Origin: Verrucomicrobiota bacterium
Lineage (GTDB): Bacteria; Verrucomicrobiota; Verrucomicrobiia; Opitutales; UBA2995
Assembly: GCA_027297085.1 (NCBI GenBank)
Contig: JAPUIL010000811.1
Span: forward strand, 1-8,224
Direction of reading: 5' to 3'
DNA length: 8,224 nucleotides
Each line of letters begins with the position of its first letter. Position 1 is the stretch's first letter. Shown here piece after piece: positions 5,453 to 8,224 of this stretch. The notes under the pieces were generated by a model, which was given only the letters and a program-made list of their open reading frames with translations, did not search any database and had not been told where the DNA came from. Both the position numbers and the translations under genes were made by a program.

Positions 5453-7087
5453 GTGCCTGGGTATTCAGTGAAACAGCTCAAGGCCCAGCTCTATAACAAA
5501 TCCCGTAGTCGTTCATTTCTATGGAAACTGTCTGTTGGCACTGTTCTTCTTGGAATTGTGTTTGGTTTTCTTTCGAGCTTTTTCGACTTCAAAAGCGACA
5601 CTACCCTGCAATCCCGTATTGGGTCTTATATTTCCTCAAACTCCTCGGAGTTTACGCAGGTCGACAGTCTTCAAAGTCAAATGACCAAGGTGGTTTTGAA
5701 CCTTGTTCGAGAATCATTGGAATCTGGCGAACTTGAAACCGAAGAACTGTTAATAGAAATTCCCCACCTGCAATATTGGATACACTCCGAGCAGCATCCT
5801 CAATTTGAAGCCCTAATCAGGAAGCACCTGCCCGAGGCCGATGTGAAAATCCTCCTTTTGTTTATAAACGCTCTGAGCGACAAGCCCGAACCGGCAAAAA
5901 CAAAACTCGAACAACTTGCAACTTCCACACCCACACCCCGCTACGCCAACCAGATACTTGGAATAATCGCCAGTGACGCACAGCTTTACAACAAAGCCTA
6001 TCCTTATTTTCTCAAAGAAAGTGAATTCCCGGAAGCCCAATGGGCAAGGGAACAGGCGGTACTGAATCGCTTTTACATAAACGATTTTGAAGCTTTAGAA
6101 AAACTGGCGAACGATCCGCTTTTCTCAAATGCATTCAAACCCAGGATACGCGCCGAGCTGGCAATCCATAAGCGTGACTGGCTAAATGCCATAAAGTGGA
6201 TTGCGCTCGGCCAGCTCGCCAGAATCGAAACAGGCATTTTTATCCTGGCGACCATAGGTATGGTTGTTTGGAGCACGATTCTCCTGCAATTGGGTCAGGC
6301 AACCCGATTCGATAAATTAACTCCCTTTCTCTGTCTTGGCGCTCTGTTTCTGGGCGTACTAAGCACAACTCTCACATTGTTCTGGATCATCCTCGAAGAT
6401 TTGTATCTGCCAATATCGGGAGGCGACGACCTCTTCCACAACATAGTTTATTATGTGGCAACTGTAGGGTTGCGCGAAGAAGTCTGCAAACTTCTGTTCT
6501 TTCTTCCACTTGCTCCTGTATTGATAAAACGGGGAAACGAAATGGAGTTCCTGCTGGTTGCAAGTTTTGCTGGGCTGGGGTTTGCCTACCAGGAAAATTT
6601 CAGCTACCTGTCAGACTCAATGGGAACGGCGTTCACGGCAAGATTTCTGACCGCAAACTTTCTTCACATATCCCTTACCGGCATGAGTGGTTTATTTTTC
6701 TGTCGCGCGTGGAGAACCCGTGGATACAGCTATAACGATTTTCTGTATATTTTCGGAATCGCAGTGATCGCCCACGGTCTTTACGACGCGCTTCTCACCT
6801 CTCCACTAATGGAGGACGGAGGCTTGTTAGCCATGATCCTGTATATTCTATTTTCTAAATTCTACTTTAAGGAAGCGCACAATCTCCGGCAAAAATCCCA
6901 CTCCGTTATTAGTCTCACAGGCACCATGGCATTCGGCGTTTCCCTACTCATTGCCAGTTTGCTGGTTTACCTAAGCATTATTCTCAACCTACCCCAGGCC
7001 ATTCAACTAGCCTTCAGTAGCTTCCTTGGCAGCGCCATTATTCTCTTCATGTTTTTCAGGGAATTCAATGAAAGCCTTGTGGATTAA
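5453..7087 (+). CDS. PrsW-type intramembrane metalloprotease with large N-terminal extension
   Basis: The 544-residue product starts with GTG immediately after the sulfatase TAG. A second GTG at 5468 (Val6) is an alternative, with AGGTG 12 nt before it. One membrane helix (about 24-43) is followed by a soluble, helix-rich region (about 45-255). The part from 165 to 250 looks TPR-like (ANQILG, YNKAYPYFLKE, RAELAIHKRDWLNAIKW). About nine more hydrophobic segments follow from 258. The core carries the PrsW signature: REEVCK (341-346) with Glu342, Glu343 and Lys346; GFAYQEN (376-382) with Glu381; His405 in NFLHIS; and HGLYD (441-445) with His441 and Asp445. PrsW of Bacillus subtilis, about 220 residues, makes the first cut in the anti-sigma factor RsiW; other members are CPBP-related membrane proteases. 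This copy is more than twice that length. Its substrate is unknown and no anti-sigma factor is nearby. Adjacency suggests co-transcription with the sulfatase, but a functional link is unproven. Confidence 0.85.
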   Translation: MPGYSVKQLKAQLYNKSRSRSFLWKLSVGTVLLGIVFGFLSSFFDFKSDTTLQSRIGSYISSNSSEFTQVDSLQSQMTKVVLNLVRESLESGELETEELLIEIPHLQYWIHSEQHPQFEALIRKHLPEADVKILLLFINALSDKPEPAKTKLEQLATSTPTPRYANQILGIIASDAQLYNKAYPYFLKESEFPEAQWAREQAVLNRFYINDFEALEKLANDPLFSNAFKPRIRAELAIHKRDWLNAIKWIALGQLARIETGIFILATIGMVVWSTILLQLGQATRFDKLTPFLCLGALFLGVLSTTLTLFWIILEDLYLPISGGDDLFHNIVYYVATVGLREEVCKLLFFLPLAPVLIKRGNEMEFLLVASFAGLGFAYQENFSYLSDSMGTAFTARFLTANFLHISLTGMSGLFFCRAWRTRGYSYNDFLYIFGIAVIAHGLYDALLTSPLMEDGGLLAMILYILFSKFYFKEAHNLRQKSHSVISLTGTMAFGVSLLIASLLVYLSIILNLPQAIQLAFSSFLGSAIILFMFFREFNESLVD

Positions 7088-7229
7088 TGCCTCTGCTGCC
7101 CGAGTTTTATTTGATGGCGCGGGAGTATTTGTTTTGTCCATACACTACCAGCTCTTGGAATTAGTTCCTTCCTGACAACTCGCATATCCTCTTTTACCTG
7201 TTCCTCGCGTTGGATAAATAACGCTTACA
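7088..7229. other. Short convergent intergenic region
   Basis: These 142 bases lie between the convergent PrsW-like and PhoD-like genes. The only hairpin noticed is GCGTT (7207-7211) with AACGC (7220-7224) around an 8-base loop, a few bases beyond the PhoD-like stop on its strand. It lacks a T-run, so it is at most a weak terminator candidate. Confidence 0.35.
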
Positions 7230-8224
7230 TTATTCCGCAAACAGAACATGTTCATTCAACACGTTTCCGTCAGGATCATAATGCCTGAAGACGAGCGATG
7301 GTTTCCCGTTTTTTCTTGATACGGTTCCTTCCAGAAAACCTCCTACCACATTCAAATAAATATGTTCGGGAAGTTTGTTTTCCTGACTCCAGCCACCGGC
7401 ATGATCATTGCTTCCCGGTCCACAACTGAATTCAACTACGCCTGTTTCTGCATCTTTTGAAATATACTGCCAGTGCCTGTCCCCGCAAACGGTTACCATG
7501 TTTGTTTGCTCACTGATAAATTTTCGGACGAGGTCGCCTTCATGTTTAAAACCAATGTTGGCGTGATTATCATTTTTATTTCCCCGATCGGGACCTACGA
7601 TGGGCGTTGGACTGATCAGTACTTTGAATGTGGCATCCGAATCTTCAACCGTTGATTTCAACCAATCCATCTGCTCTTTCCCCCAGATTGTCTTTTCAGG
7701 CCCATCCGGCATTGGATTGGGGCTTCGGTAATCCCGGCCCTCCATAAGCCAGATCTGGAGGTCCTTACCCCAACGGATTGTCCGGTAAGTTTTTTCGCCC
7801 ATAGGGACTTCATTCAGGAAAATTTGGGTACCCTGTTCGTAAGTAAATTCTCCCATAAATTTGGTTTCCATTCCGGGGTAGGAATCGTTCATCCAGGTGT
7901 CGTGGTCGTCTTTAATAAAGTAGCTCGCCACTTGACGATGATATTCAATGTTGTTTGGAAAACTGTACATTCTATCCCAGTGCCAACGAGCCAGGTCGGC
8001 TGTTTTTCCCATTCCGTCGTAATAAACAATATCGCCGGTGTGTACAAAAAACTCAGGATCCAGTTTTAAGGAACTAGGATACAATTTATAGCCTGTTTCA
8101 CTGTCTGCATCGGGATAAGAAGTTCCGGTAGTAACTATAAAATTCACCGTTGATGGATTATCAGCAGCGGGAGCTGTCTTAAATTTACCTTCCAATGAAG
8201 CACTTATCTGCCTGCCTTTTAACG
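7230..8224 (-). CDS. PhoD-like alkaline phosphatase / phosphodiesterase (5' end cut by window)
   Basis: The frame runs from the right edge to a TAA at 7232-7230. A TTG at 8195-8193 is the first possible start, but the frame stays open to 8224 and the family normally has an N-terminal domain before this point, so the gene is cut by the window. Numbering from that TTG, KTAPAAD (6-12) is the usual linker into the metallophosphatase domain. VHTGDIVYYD (51-60) holds metal ligands around Asp55, and KDDHDTW (95-101) is the hallmark DDHD segment. YRTIRWGKDLQ (137-147) and GRDYR (153-157) follow, the latter replacing the usual LDTRxYR. GKEQMDWL (172-179) matches the LGxxQWxWL element, and CGDRHWQY (237-244) supplies the last metal site. 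PhoD enzymes are usually exported by Tat and cleave phosphomonoesters or diesters such as teichoic acid or phospholipid head groups. The signal region is outside the window. Substrate unknown. Confidence 0.87.
   Translation of the reverse strand, partial: LKGRQISASLEGKFKTAPAADNPSTVNFIVTTGTSYPDADSETGYKLYPSSLKLDPEFFVHTGDIVYYDGMGKTADLARWHWDRMYSFPNNIEYHRQVASYFIKDDHDTWMNDSYPGMETKFMGEFTYEQGTQIFLNEVPMGEKTYRTIRWGKDLQIWLMEGRDYRSPNPMPDGPEKTIWGKEQMDWLKSTVEDSDATFKVLISPTPIVGPDRGNKNDNHANIGFKHEGDLVRKFISEQTNMVTVCGDRHWQYISKDAETGVVEFSCGPGSNDHAGGWSQENKLPEHIYLNVVGGFLEGTVSRKNGKPSLVFRHYDPDGNVLNEHVLFAE

Overview
The window looks like chromosomal DNA from a free-living, sulfatase-carrying bacterium of the PVC superphylum. 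Verrucomicrobiota is the most likely phylum, with Planctomycetota or Lentisphaerota as alternatives. This is an inference from the gene set: a secreted formylglycine sulfatase, a secreted esterase, a PhoD-type phosphatase and a PrsW-like membrane protein. Ribosome-binding sites are weak, and one intergenic region is packed with dispersed repeats of the 'CACGGAT' and 'cctgagcctgtcgaa' kinds. No rRNA, tRNA or other phylogenetic marker is present, so the assignment is tentative.

Layout. (1) 1-1104, plus strand: the 3' part of an aldehyde dehydrogenase superfamily gene, cut by the window edge. (2) 1220-2009, minus strand: two genes overlapping by 14 nt. The first encodes a small AbiEii-like nucleotidyltransferase and the second an acidic 70-residue protein; together they may be a toxin-antitoxin-like pair. 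(3) 2010-2534: a gene-free stretch holding an imperfect inverted repeat built of phased CACGGAT-like heptamers, a short palindrome between its arms and a degenerate 6-bp tandem repeat. (4) 2535-3575, minus strand: a secreted esterase of the esterase D / feruloyl esterase type. (5) 3576-3970: a divergent intergenic region with a possible small or remnant open frame ending 7 nt before the esterase. (6) 3971-7087, plus strand: an exported type I sulfatase followed with no gap by a large PrsW-type membrane protease with an added N-terminal region. (7) 7230-8224, minus strand: most of a PhoD-like phosphatase or phosphodiesterase, cut by the right edge.

How the genes fit together. The esterase, sulfatase and PhoD-like enzyme could each remove an ester group (acyl, sulfate or phosphate) from external polymers, which suits a degrader of decorated marine or plant polysaccharides or a scavenger of sulfate and phosphate. 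No glycoside hydrolase, polysaccharide lyase or transporter is visible, so a dedicated utilisation locus is not shown. The items most worth following up are the nucleotidyltransferase/70-aa pair, the extended PrsW protein abutting the sulfatase, and the repeat cluster. I do not see clear evidence of a wholly new system.
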